Part shown: positions 1 through 7,357 of the stretch, one piece after another | Layout of the letters: each line of letters starts with the position of its first letter | Numbering within the stretch: position 1 is the first letter of the stretch | NCBI RefSeq assembly: GCF_000934755.1 | Contig: NZ_JYNP01000017.1 | Location: 47,300-111,299 of the forward strand | Source of the DNA: Desulfonatronovibrio magnus | GTDB lineage: Bacteria; Desulfobacterota; Desulfovibrionia; Desulfovibrionales; Desulfonatronovibrionaceae | DNA length: 64,000 nucleotides | Reading direction: 5' to 3' | The notes under the pieces: model-generated | Database searches by the model: none | Told to the model about the DNA's origin: nothing | Seen by the model: the letters and a program-made list of their open reading frames with translations, nothing else | Position numbers and translations under genes: made by a program

Positions 1-607
1 CTTTATCAGCCATGTTCATACTGCTGATAATGTCCAGCATATTTGTAGTCTGGCCAACCCTTTTTTTCGCAGTGAGAGCAAAAAATTCTAAACAAGTTCC
101 GCATACAAGTAAAGATGCATTTTCCTGTTCCAGCTTGCGCAGACTCTCTAAGGCAGGGCTGCCTTCTACACTCAGTTTAACCCCTGAATTGACCATAACT
201 ACCTGCCACAAACTGTCTCCCATTTCCGGCAAGGTGCTCAGAAAACTTAGCATGAGCTTAGATCCAAGCTCATCATCTCCGTTACCGATTTTATCACTTG
301 ATAGAAAGACAAGTATGCGATTATCATGTTTAGACTGATTCTCAGGTGCTGTTTTCTCAATAAGTGGTTCTGCAGATGAAGATGAACGTGTGGCAGCAAT
401 GACCCAGTTGCTGTCATCATCTTTTTCAGGTTTATGTAATTCGTATCCCTGATGGGCGAGGAACCTGGATACATTTTCCAAGGCTGGGTCATTATCAACC
501 AGCACGGTTATTTCAGATGGATTGTCATTCTCAATAGCTTCCTTGCACTTAAGTACTGGCTGGGGGCAAGGCAGACCCTGGCATTGAATTTTTTTTTCTT
601 TAGACAT
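1..607 (-). CDS. yedF: YedF-like protein (TusA + DsrE-like domains), 3' end outside window
   Basis: This reading frame starts at the ATG complementary to 605-607 and runs off the left edge, so the C-terminus is missing. About 202 residues are visible. The N-terminal 75 residues form a TusA-like domain with the signature CQGLPCPQPVL (Cys-Pro-x-Pro). After a short polar linker comes a DsrE-like domain beginning ILVFLSSDKIGNGDDELG and containing the cysteine motif LLVCGTCLEFF. This order is that of YedF, annotated as a sulfurtransferase-like protein of selenium metabolism; its reaction is not established. A good ribosome-binding site (AAAGGTGA) precedes the start. The gene appears to be transcribed leftward on its own. 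I am confident of the family and less so of any selenium role, because no sel genes are in view. Confidence 0.85.
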   Translation of the reverse strand, partial: MSKEKKIQCQGLPCPQPVLKCKEAIENDNPSEITVLVDNDPALENVSRFLAHQGYELHKPEKDDDSNWVIAATRSSSSAEPLIEKTAPENQSKHDNRILVFLSSDKIGNGDDELGSKLMLSFLSTLPEMGDSLWQVVMVNSGVKLSVEGSPALESLRKLEQENASLLVCGTCLEFFALTAKKRVGQTTNMLDIISSMNMADK

Positions 608-1009
608 AGAATCACCTTTTGGCGCACCATATAACACTTCAACGAAACTAAAAAAAACTCTGCGTTGTGTACAAATTGGGGGCAGGCATTACTGCCGAAA
701 AAAGTTTCAGACAGCTTTAGAATTCCGGCAGTATAAGAGCCTGCATCCGGGCCCAGAGTATAGTTGTCGCTGTAGTGACAGGCAGCATCCAGTTTTTTAT
801 TTCAGTTAGCATCAAATTGATGGAAAAAGTTTATATGCACAACTTTTAAATATATGCTCGTTGATATACCTCGGTCAAATAGGTAATATTAATAGATTTT
901 CAAGATATCCATAGAGAATATCAATACTTTCAGGCATGGGCATAACTTTTTCGTTTGCCTCAATTTCCAGAAAAGGGACCATACACAGCCATGGTAAAAT
1001 AATAAAAAA
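608..1009. other. Intergenic, divergent promoter region
   Basis: This 402-bp spacer separates the divergent yedF and DUF374 genes and should hold both promoters. It is AT-rich towards the right and contains no recognisable gene and none of the dispersed repeats found in other spacers. Short complementary segments around 681-735 (CAGGCATTACTGCCG and CCGGCAGTATAAGAGCCTG) could pair, but I cannot assign them to an RNA family. Confidence 0.4.
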
Positions 1010-1633
1010 ATGAAACTTAATCTGAACAACAAATACATTTATTCAGGCCTGACTTTGTTCATGAGGTTGTGGTCCTGTTCTCTCAATTATTCAAGAGTCA
1101 ATTATCCCGAGGTTTTGGAGTTGCGCAAACAACATCCGGTGATCTTTGCTATTTTCCATGGGGAGGTATTTCCTCTTTGCTATCTGCACCGAGACGAAGA
1201 GATAACTGTTCTGGTCAGCAAGAGCAGGGATGGGGAACTTATAGGACAGATTCTTGCCAGGCTGGGATTCAACCTGGCACGCGGGTCAAGCTCAAGGCAG
1301 GGGTTGAGAGCATTGCTTGAAGCATCCAGAATGATGAAAAAACACAAAACTGATGTAGTGTTTACCGTTGATGGCCCAAGAGGCCCAAGACATAAGTCCA
1401 AACCCGGTATAATATATATGGCATCACGCAGCAGGGCGTTTATTATTCCGGCAAGGGTGGCCATGAGTACAAAAATCGAGTTTCAATCCTGGGATCGTTT
1501 CAGGCTTCCCTGGTTGTGGTCAGGATGCAGGGTGATTTATGGAAAACCATACAGAGTTCCTGCCAGATTAAGCTCTGAGGAGATTAATATCAAAACGCAA
1601 GAACTCGACCATAAACTTAAAGCCCTGCTTTAA
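1010..1633 (+). CDS. DUF374 lysophospholipid-acyltransferase-like protein
   Basis: The 207-residue product has the hallmarks of the DUF374 branch of the lysophospholipid acyltransferase superfamily: a short hydrophobic N-terminus (residues 8-30), AIFHGEVFPLCY near residue 47, a basic segment ARGSSSRQGLRALLEA, and the conserved block FTVDGPRGPRHKSKPG near residue 117. Members are thought to be peripheral membrane enzymes that move acyl chains onto lipid acceptors, possibly lipid A precursors; the substrate of this branch is not known. In place of the classical HxxxxD motif the protein has HGEVF, as expected for the branch. Its length matches the family. The ATG at 1010 lacks a strong Shine-Dalgarno sequence. 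It stands alone between yedF and a dispersed repeat. Confidence 0.85.
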   Translation: MKLNLNNKYIYSGLTLFMRLWSCSLNYSRVNYPEVLELRKQHPVIFAIFHGEVFPLCYLHRDEEITVLVSKSRDGELIGQILARLGFNLARGSSSRQGLRALLEASRMMKKHKTDVVFTVDGPRGPRHKSKPGIIYMASRSRAFIIPARVAMSTKIEFQSWDRFRLPWLWSGCRVIYGKPYRVPARLSSEEINIKTQELDHKLKALL

Positions 1634-1673
1634 GTTTGACTGAGCCAGAATCCGGTCTTTTGACAATCTTGTT

Positions 1674-1839
1674 TATAGTACCTGGCGGAGAATGTCCCAA
1701 TTCCCCAATATGAGACTATTCTCCAATGTGGAGGCGGCTTCCAGCCGCCTGGTCTTTAACAGCCTGCAGGATGCAGGCTCCACTTTAAAGACTGTTACTC
1801 ACAAGTTCGGTCCCGGTCCCCTCGGATGAGGCGCTTTTA
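1674..1839 (+). repeat. Dispersed repeat unit A, copy 1
   Basis: The unit reads from TATAGTACCTGGCGG through an inverted pair (GGAGGCGGCTTCCAGCCGCC), a second inverted pair (GCCTGCAGGATGCAGGC) and the shared right border TTACTCACAAGTTCGG...GATGAGG. Related copies lie at 4184-4405, 21010-21136, 32337-32704 and 57691-58065, with shortened forms at 42002-42114 and 49620-49765. It sits between the ends of two convergent genes and carries no open frame. Confidence 0.85.
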
Positions 1840-1852
1840 CTTCCAAGTCACA

Positions 1853-2086
1853 TCACTGACTGTTTAAATACTCTGCAATGGTTTTACTGTCGTTTGAAGA
1901 AGCAGACATCTTCAGTTCTTTTGATTGTCCACTGCAACGAATCTGTCCTTTATCAAGGCTTACTATCCCCGCGGACAAAACCTTTGTGTATGGAATCTGC
2001 TCTCTCATTTCCAGAAATGATACACGTTCCGGAAATATAATCGGAGTCGCTTCACCGGCAAAATCTTCAAATATTATATACTTCAT
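1853..2086 (-). CDS. Small conserved hypothetical protein, 77 aa
   Basis: I place the start at the ATG complementary to 2084-2086 because it is preceded by GGGAGAAAAA; a longer frame back to 2218 would run into the upstream gene. The product begins MKYIIFEDFAGEATPIIFPE, contains a single KGQIRCSGQSKELKM segment and ends in a charged tail. No signal peptide or membrane segment is present. It lies 31 bp downstream of the TPR protein gene on the same strand, so the two are probably cotranscribed. I do not recognise a named domain and cannot assign a function. Confidence 0.7.
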   Translation of the reverse strand: MKYIIFEDFAGEATPIIFPERVSFLEMREQIPYTKVLSAGIVSLDKGQIRCSGQSKELKMSASSNDSKTIAEYLNSQ

Positions 2087-2117
2087 TTTTTCTCCCTTGG
2101 TTTGGTTGTAATTATAA

Positions 2118-4127
2118 TTAAAATAGAAAAGAGCCACTGTCTTTTGAAGATCCCATTCTTGCATCAATGGCATCAAGGCGCTGACGAGCTGCTTCCTGCT
2201 GACTTTTTCTTCCCGCATTTTTCAAAACATTTTCAAAAAGATTTCTGGCAGTATCCAGCATTCCACGCTGTTCATAAATAAGACCAGCGCGATACATGGC
2301 AGTTACTGCCCAGATATTTTGTTCAGGAAACTGCCAGGAAAGACGCAGGTAGTAGTCAAGAGCTTTTTCCAGATTACCCTGGTGCTGCTCTCCCTCGCCG
2401 AGCCAAAAAAGAACTTCGGCCTGTATCTCAGTAGAAACATTGTTTCTGTCATCCCATATGGCCTCAAGGATGTTTTGAGCTTGAACCCATTTCTGACTTT
2501 CCTGAGCGAGCAGGGCCAGTCTCAGTCTGCGTTGATGAGACAATATGTCCGGATCCTTTTCTAAAATTGTCAGATATGTTTCTAAAGATTCATCTTCACG
2601 TCCCATATCCATTAAAATACCTGCCTTAGCCTCAAGAAGCTCCATCTGCCTTGGACCTTTGGCAAATTCTTCGGAAATACTTTGCAGATATCTCCATGCA
2701 AGATTTTTGTCTGACTCCTTATAAGCATGTTTGGCCAATGCAAGAAAAGAGCTTTGACCAATTTCAGATTGAGGAAAAAGAAAAGCCAGGGTTCTGGCTG
2801 CCTGCATATTTTGACGGTTTATAAAAGCATCTTTGTAAAACAAATAGTTTAGAGCGTAATCAAAAGGATAATGATTGTATAGTTTAGATACCTGATTAAT
2901 GTCATGCTCCCAAAAATCAGCCATATTAGCTGGGTCGGGATTGAAACCAGCGCTGTTGAGAACTTCTTTTAAAAAAGGATAGCGAGCATCAGGCAAATTT
3001 TTCATTTCAGACATGTCCTTCCACAGCAGGGCAGCAGCAAGATACAATGTATAGGGAAGGTCGGGTGCATTGGAAAGGGCGTTTCTCCAGGCATTTTGAT
3101 TATCGCTTCCAGGTTCCTTCTGCAGTTCAAAAACAAACTGCAAAGCCTGAAGCCTTCCACGAACCAGGTTAGGAAGAAGGGCGGATGACAATTCCTGTCT
3201 TACAATATTTAAGGCTTCTGAAGGATCCAACCCTTTAATTCTGCTTACAAACTGATTCCAGGAGTTGTCATTTTGTATTTCAAGGGCGTGATTTACTTTT
3301 GCAAACTCCATAAGATGATCAAGGTAAACATAAGTAAATTCTCTGCTTTTATCACTTCGTAAACTTGCATCCCATCGTTCAAGACTTCCTGATCTCAGAA
3401 AGTTCTGATAGTTCTGAAAAAATGATCGCTTATCTCTATCCGTTATGGAAGACAGCATTGCCTCAGAAAGCGTCCAGTGCTCTATACTCCACAATGCCAT
3501 GGCTCTGGCAATATAGATCTGATCAGAAGATGGGGGGGCAGATGTTATGTTCCTGGTCTCAATGGGAATTGAGACAGCCTGCCAGAGCTTATGGTCTGGC
3601 CAGGCAGCACGAGCCAGAAGCACAGCCTGCTCCATGATTGAGTTACGACCTTCAGGAATAGAACTGGGTTCCAGGGTGTGAAAATACCATCTTTTCCAGA
3701 CGTTGGCCCATAAATTGTCAAGTCCAGGTTCATTACGCATGAGTTTTGCACTATCATCAAGCCCCAAAAAACCTGACGCCTCAATCACTGCCAGAATCGT
3801 CAGGTCAAATTCGCCAAGCTTTCTCAGAGCTCTGTGCCTGATCCACTCAAGTTTACCCTGAAGTTCATCCTGTCCATCAACATGAACCTGTTTCAAGATA
3901 GATAGAGCAGCATCTGGATTTCCCATGGAAACAAGTGCATCTGCATAATCAATCTGTCCAGCAGGCCCGGCTTCACGTTCTCGAATACTCATGGCATAGA
4001 CATCAATGGCTCCATAATGCCTTAGCCACTCATGATAAGATTCCAGGTTGTCCAAGCTGGACGTATGACCTGGAGCTGGTAAAAAAATGAATAAAAATAG
4101 GATCAGAAAAGTCAGTGTATTTTTCAT
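2118..4127 (-). CDS. Exported TPR-repeat protein, 669 aa
   Basis: The protein starts with a typical signal peptide (residues 1-22, MKNTLTFLILFLFIFLPAPG) and then consists almost entirely of helical repeats. Recognisable tetratricopeptide units are found at both ends: residues around 55-100 (YADALVSMGNPDAALSIL) and the C-terminal 200 residues (AEVLFWLGEGEQHQGNLEKA, AMYRAGLIYEQRGMLDTARN). The middle resembles the alpha-superhelical part of lytic transglycosylases, but no catalytic lysozyme-like domain follows. It is likely a periplasmic scaffold for protein-protein contacts. A 77-aa gene follows at 31 bp. The start has a weak AGAGGC ribosome-binding site. The function is unknown. Confidence 0.8.
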   Translation of the reverse strand: MKNTLTFLILFLFIFLPAPGHTSSLDNLESYHEWLRHYGAIDVYAMSIREREAGPAGQIDYADALVSMGNPDAALSILKQVHVDGQDELQGKLEWIRHRALRKLGEFDLTILAVIEASGFLGLDDSAKLMRNEPGLDNLWANVWKRWYFHTLEPSSIPEGRNSIMEQAVLLARAAWPDHKLWQAVSIPIETRNITSAPPSSDQIYIARAMALWSIEHWTLSEAMLSSITDRDKRSFFQNYQNFLRSGSLERWDASLRSDKSREFTYVYLDHLMEFAKVNHALEIQNDNSWNQFVSRIKGLDPSEALNIVRQELSSALLPNLVRGRLQALQFVFELQKEPGSDNQNAWRNALSNAPDLPYTLYLAAALLWKDMSEMKNLPDARYPFLKEVLNSAGFNPDPANMADFWEHDINQVSKLYNHYPFDYALNYLFYKDAFINRQNMQAARTLAFLFPQSEIGQSSFLALAKHAYKESDKNLAWRYLQSISEEFAKGPRQMELLEAKAGILMDMGREDESLETYLTILEKDPDILSHQRRLRLALLAQESQKWVQAQNILEAIWDDRNNVSTEIQAEVLFWLGEGEQHQGNLEKALDYYLRLSWQFPEQNIWAVTAMYRAGLIYEQRGMLDTARNLFENVLKNAGRKSQQEAARQRLDAIDARMGSSKDSGSFLF

Positions 4128-4183
4128 ATCTGCCTCTTGAAGCGGTAAAAAATTTTCTTGTCAAAATCATGGACAGGGAAGAT

Positions 4184-4405
4184 ACATCCCTGACAGCCCA
4201 GGTGTCATTTCTTCCAGGAACCAAAGGAGTATCCTTCTTTTTTATAGCACCTCGCGGGGACTGTCCCAATTTCCAAATATGGGACTGTTCTTCAAGGTGG
4301 AGGCGGCTTCCAGCCGCCTGGAGTTAAATAGCCTGCAGGATGCAGGCTCCACTTTAAAAACAGTTACTCACAAGTTCGGTCCCGGGCCGCCCGGGTGAGG
4401 AGCTT
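4184..4405 (+). repeat. Dispersed mosaic repeat (B fragment + unit A), copy 2
   Basis: The left 30 bp (CATCCCTGACAGCCCAGGTG) match the inner part of unit B (for example 23303). They are fused directly to TTCTTCCAGGAACC and then to a complete unit A with both inverted pairs and the right border GGTGAGGAGCTT. It lies in the 485-bp space between the TPR gene start and the fsa terminator; the rest of that space (4406-4553) shows nothing recognisable. Confidence 0.85.
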
Positions 4406-4553
4406 ACAACATGATGAATAGTTACGAATGCTGAATAAAATCTTTTGATGAACTGTTCAAGCCCCCTTCTTGGTATCTTGAAAATTTTATTAAAGTTTAC
4501 ATAATTTACATTATGGGACAAATAGGTTTCAAAGGCAGGGGGGCAGCAGGCAC

Positions 4554-4590
4554 AAAAAAACCGGCTTCTCCTTGCGAAAAAGCCGGTTTT
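4554..4590 (-). terminator. Rho-independent terminator of fsa
   Basis: A perfect 11-bp stem (AAAACCGGCTT / AAGCCGGTTTT) with a 12-nt loop ends in a run of T on the minus strand, 23 bp after the fsa stop codon. It should end the leftward folK-YHS-fsa transcript. Confidence 0.9.
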
Positions 4591-4612
4591 AAACCAAGTT
4601 TGGTGTCAGGGA

Positions 4613-5254
4613 TTATTTTCTGGTTGACCAGTCCTTAAGAAAGGCTTCCAGACCAATGTCTGTGAGTGGATGTCTGGAAAGCTTTTCAATTACCTTAAAT
4701 GGTATTGTCGCAATGTCCGCACCCATAAGAGCTGACTCCATCACATGTCCGGGATGTCTGATGCTGGCCACAATTATTTCAGTATCAAAAGCATAGTTGT
4801 CATAAATGCTGATAATGTCAGAGACCACATCCATGCCATTTTGACCAATATCATCCAATCGTCCCACAAACGGACTTACGTAAGCGGCTCCAGCCTTGGC
4901 TGCAAGCAACGCCTGCAAAGGAGAAAAAACCAAAGTCACATTGGTTTCAATGTCCATACCGGACAAGGCCTTGACTGCTTCAATTCCAGGCATGGTCATG
5001 GGAATTTTGACTACAACATTAGGCCCGAATTTAACCAGGTCACGTGCTTCACTGATCATTTCTTTTGTTTCAGTAGCAATCACTTCAAGACTGACTGGTC
5101 CAGGAACAAGTTCGCATATTTCAGCAGCCACTTCCTTCCAGTCTTTTCCTTCTTTGGCCATCAGGCTGGGATTTGTGGTAACTCCGTCAACCATTCCATA
5201 TTGAATGGCCTGCTTGATCTCCTGGATATTGGCTGTATCAATAAAAAATTTCAT
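4613..5254 (-). CDS. fsa: Fructose-6-phosphate aldolase / transaldolase-like protein
   Basis: The 213-residue product is full length for the small transaldolase family (FSA/TalC/MipB type). It opens with [16 protein letters not shown], continues with [14 protein letters not shown] and carries the Schiff-base lysine in VVVKIPM (Lys83). [20 protein letters not shown] and [13 protein letters not shown] follow in the usual order. Enzymes of this group either cleave fructose-6-phosphate or act as transaldolases in the non-oxidative pentose phosphate pathway. With no other transaldolase in view I cannot separate the two activities. The ribosome-binding site is GGGAG, and a strong terminator follows the gene. 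Confidence 0.92.
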   Translation of the reverse strand: MKFFIDTANIQEIKQAIQYGMVDGVTTNPSLMAKEGKDWKEVAAEICELVPGPVSLEVIATETKEMISEARDLVKFGPNVVVKIPMTMPGIEAVKALSGMDIETNVTLVFSPLQALLAAKAGAAYVSPFVGRLDDIGQNGMDVVSDIISIYDNYAFDTEIIVASIRHPGHVMESALMGADIATIPFKVIEKLSRHPLTDIGLEAFLKDWSTRK

Positions 5255-5314
5255 TTTACAACTCCCTGTGATTTAAAAGTTGGATAATGGCACCCTCACG
5301 CGCCTGGTATCGAG

Positions 5315-5593
5315 TTACTGATCCTTATCAGTGACATCTTCAGCACCAATTCTCTTAATAAACTTGTCCCGGCAGTCATAGCTGCAAAAACAATGAACCT
5401 TATCCTGTTCTTTTACCCTTATGTCACTGTTTTTATCAACATAAGTGCCGCAAACAGGATCTTTGACCATGATTCCATTGGCAGCCATTTTTTCCTGCTC
5501 TTTTATGGTCATGTCCTTTTTCTTTTTTTGATCATTGATGAGCAGTTTGTATAAAATAAAACCAACAACAGCGAGAATAATAAATTTGAGCAT
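5315..5593 (-). CDS. Membrane-anchored YHS/TRASH-like metal-binding protein, 92 aa
   Basis: An N-terminal transmembrane helix (residues 2-19, LKFIILAVVGFILYKLLI) is followed by a basic stretch (QKKKKD) and a cytoplasmic domain of about 45 residues. That domain contains DPVCGTYVDKNSDIRV and HCFCSYDCRDKF, the four-cysteine pattern of YHS/TRASH modules, which usually bind a metal ion. A topology with the domain inside the cell follows from the basic residues after the helix. The gene lies between folK and fsa on the same strand, 171 bp after folK, with an AAGGAAA ribosome-binding site. The precise role and metal are unknown. Confidence 0.8.
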   Translation of the reverse strand: MLKFIILAVVGFILYKLLINDQKKKKDMTIKEQEKMAANGIMVKDPVCGTYVDKNSDIRVKEQDKVHCFCSYDCRDKFIKRIGAEDVTDKDQ

Positions 5594-5764
5594 GGCAATT
5601 TCCTTGAAGTGTATTTGTTTAGGTCTTTATCACTACAGCGACACCTTGAGCAAATTATCGCGTCGGCCACCGGGGACAGGCATAAAGTCCCCTGGCTTAA
5701 TCTTTTATTTACGGATTATATCATCTTTGCAAGTGGTGCAGGAATAATCCCTGGTTTGAGAAAT

Positions 5765-6265
5765 CTACTCCGGTTGAAAAATGGTATAGTCTTTAACTTT
5801 GTAGCAAATTTTGCCCAGCACCATACTGATATTATCTCCATCGGGAAAAGTAAAATCCGGACAAATTTCACGAAGCGGAACAAGTACAAACGCCCTCTTA
5901 CGCATGGCTGGATGAGGAATAATAAGGTCATTAGTATTGATAATCATATTATCAAACCAGAGAATGTCCAGATCAATTATTCTCGGTCCCTTTTTCTGAA
6001 TATCCAGCCGTCCCATAACCTTTTCAGTTTGTTTTAACAATTTTAAAAGGTGTTCAGGCGTAGTAAGGTCATCCACCTCCAGCTCAACGACCTGGTTGTA
6101 AAACCACGGCTGTTCTTTGACATCCTGAGGTTCGGTCTTGTAGACTTGAGATACCTTCCCTACCCGCACACCTTTAAATCGAGAAATAGATGCAATTGCA
6201 TTTTCCAGATTCTTGCTGCATAATCCGAGATTGGAGCCAAGGCTTAAAAAAACTTTTTGTGCCAC
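5765..6265 (-). CDS. folK: 2-amino-4-hydroxy-6-hydroxymethyldihydropteridine pyrophosphokinase
   Basis: The 166-residue protein transfers pyrophosphate from ATP to 6-hydroxymethyl-dihydropterin in folate synthesis. It shows the family pattern: VFLSLGSNLGLCSKNLENAI at the start, VYKTEPQDVKEQPWFYNQVV, the signature GRLDIQKKGPRIIDLDILWF with its acidic metal ligands near residue 99, and IPHPAMRKRAFVLVPL. The start codon is GTG (complement of 6263-6265) without a strong ribosome-binding site. Its length is typical of a stand-alone FolK. folB and folP are not adjacent. It is the first gene of a leftward group with the YHS protein and fsa. Confidence 0.93.
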   Translation of the reverse strand: MAQKVFLSLGSNLGLCSKNLENAIASISRFKGVRVGKVSQVYKTEPQDVKEQPWFYNQVVELEVDDLTTPEHLLKLLKQTEKVMGRLDIQKKGPRIIDLDILWFDNMIINTNDLIIPHPAMRKRAFVLVPLREICPDFTFPDGDNISMVLGKICYKVKDYTIFQPE

Positions 6266-6313
6266 TGTTCATCTGTATTCTGTTTTAGGAATAAAGAGTA
6301 TCGTTGCCGTATC

Positions 6314-6421
6314 AAAACTATTTAGCGCTTTATTTTTATCAGAGCAAGTTGCAAAGTTTGAGCTGAAGTTGGTCCCGGAGTGCTTGTCCCCTGCTTACCT
6401 GCAAAAGGGCTTAACTATTAC
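6314..6421 (+). repeat. Remnant of MITE family D (D3)
   Basis: The right 55 bp (TTGGTCCCGGAGTGCTTGTC...TTAACTATTAC) match the right half of the intact element at 55861-56010. The left tip (TATTTAGCGCTTT) matches its left inverted repeat, but the centre is different and no target duplication flanks it. It ends 12 bp before the xerD start, so it forms the immediate upstream sequence of that gene. Confidence 0.7.
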
Positions 6422-6433
6422 CTCTTTTCTTAT

Positions 6434-7357
6434 ATGGATATCCACACCAAAACCAACTCACTTATTGAGAGCTTTCTGGAGCATATTTTAGTTATCAAAG
6501 GTTTGTCACGAGCAACAGTAAGTTCTTATGCTGAAGATTTGGCCGCGTTTCAAGGTTTTCTTTTAGAAAAGTCTCTTCAACTCAATAAGGTTAGTGAAAA
6601 CTCTATTTTTATTTATCTAATGCACCTGCGCGGCAAAGGACTGCAAAGCAGAAGTCTGGCCAGGCACATGGCTACCCTGCGCGGCTTTTTTTCTTTTTTG
6701 AAAGAATACAATCATTTAGATAATAACCCCACAGGTATTCTCGAAAACCCCAAACTGCCCAAATTGTTGCCAAAAGTTCTAAGCGTTGATGAAGTGGACA
6801 GTATTATCGACCAGCCTGATACTGCCACAAAGCTTGGTGTACGTGACAAGGCAATGCTGGAACTGCTTTACGCTGCAGGCCTGAGAGTTTCAGAAACAGC
6901 CTCTCTAAAGGTATTTCATTTTGATCCCCAGACAGGGATTGTCAGAGTATGGGGTAAAGGAGGAAAAGAACGTCTGGTTCCCTTGCATATGACCTGTATG
7001 AAGTGGTTAGAAAACTATCTGCAGAACTGGCGCTCTCTTTTCACCCCCAAAAAAGACTATATTTTCCTGAACCGTTCTGGAAATGGATTGACCAGACAGG
7101 GCATTTGGAAGATGATCAAAAAGTACGCCACGCAGGCCGGCATTCAAAAGGATGTATCCCCCCACACTTTGAGACACTCTTTTGCAACCCACCTGCTGGA
7201 AGGTGGTGCTGATCTGCGCACTGTGCAAATATTACTGGGACATTCCGATATAACAGCCACTGAAATATACACCCATATCCAGGCAGACAGGCTTAAGCCT
7301 GCACATGAAGCTTTTCATCCCCGATCCAAAACCAAACCTCGAAAAATCATTCCATGA
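6434..7357 (+). CDS. xerD: Site-specific tyrosine recombinase XerD
   Basis: The 307-residue protein has an N-terminal SAM-like core-binding domain (residues 5-90) and a C-terminal catalytic domain with the full active-site set: Arg in AAGLRVSET, Lys in GKGGKERLVP, His-x-x-Arg in HTLRHSFATH, His in LLGHSDIT and the nucleophile Tyr in TEIYTH. The GADLRTVQILLGHSDI stretch is closer to XerD than XerC. XerCD resolves chromosome dimers at dif. I chose ATG 6434, which gives the family length. An in-frame GTG at 6380 lies inside the repeat remnant D3 and would add a tail without similarity to the family. The stop overlaps the next start by 4 bp (ATGA). Confidence 0.9.
   Translation: MDIHTKTNSLIESFLEHILVIKGLSRATVSSYAEDLAAFQGFLLEKSLQLNKVSENSIFIYLMHLRGKGLQSRSLARHMATLRGFFSFLKEYNHLDNNPTGILENPKLPKLLPKVLSVDEVDSIIDQPDTATKLGVRDKAMLELLYAAGLRVSETASLKVFHFDPQTGIVRVWGKGGKERLVPLHMTCMKWLENYLQNWRSLFTPKKDYIFLNRSGNGLTRQGIWKMIKKYATQAGIQKDVSPHTLRHSFATHLLEGGADLRTVQILLGHSDITATEIYTHIQADRLKPAHEAFHPRSKTKPRKIIP

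Noticed and set aside
12..338. Rightward open frame of 108 codons
   Set aside because: It lies wholly antisense to yedF, whose TusA and DsrE motifs are clear.
4745..5287. Rightward open frame of 180 codons
   Set aside because: It is the antisense shadow of fsa; its composition (Asn/His/Phe-rich) matches no protein.
6380..6433. GTG start adding 18 residues to XerD
   Set aside because: The extension is encoded by a repeat remnant and has no counterpart in XerD proteins.
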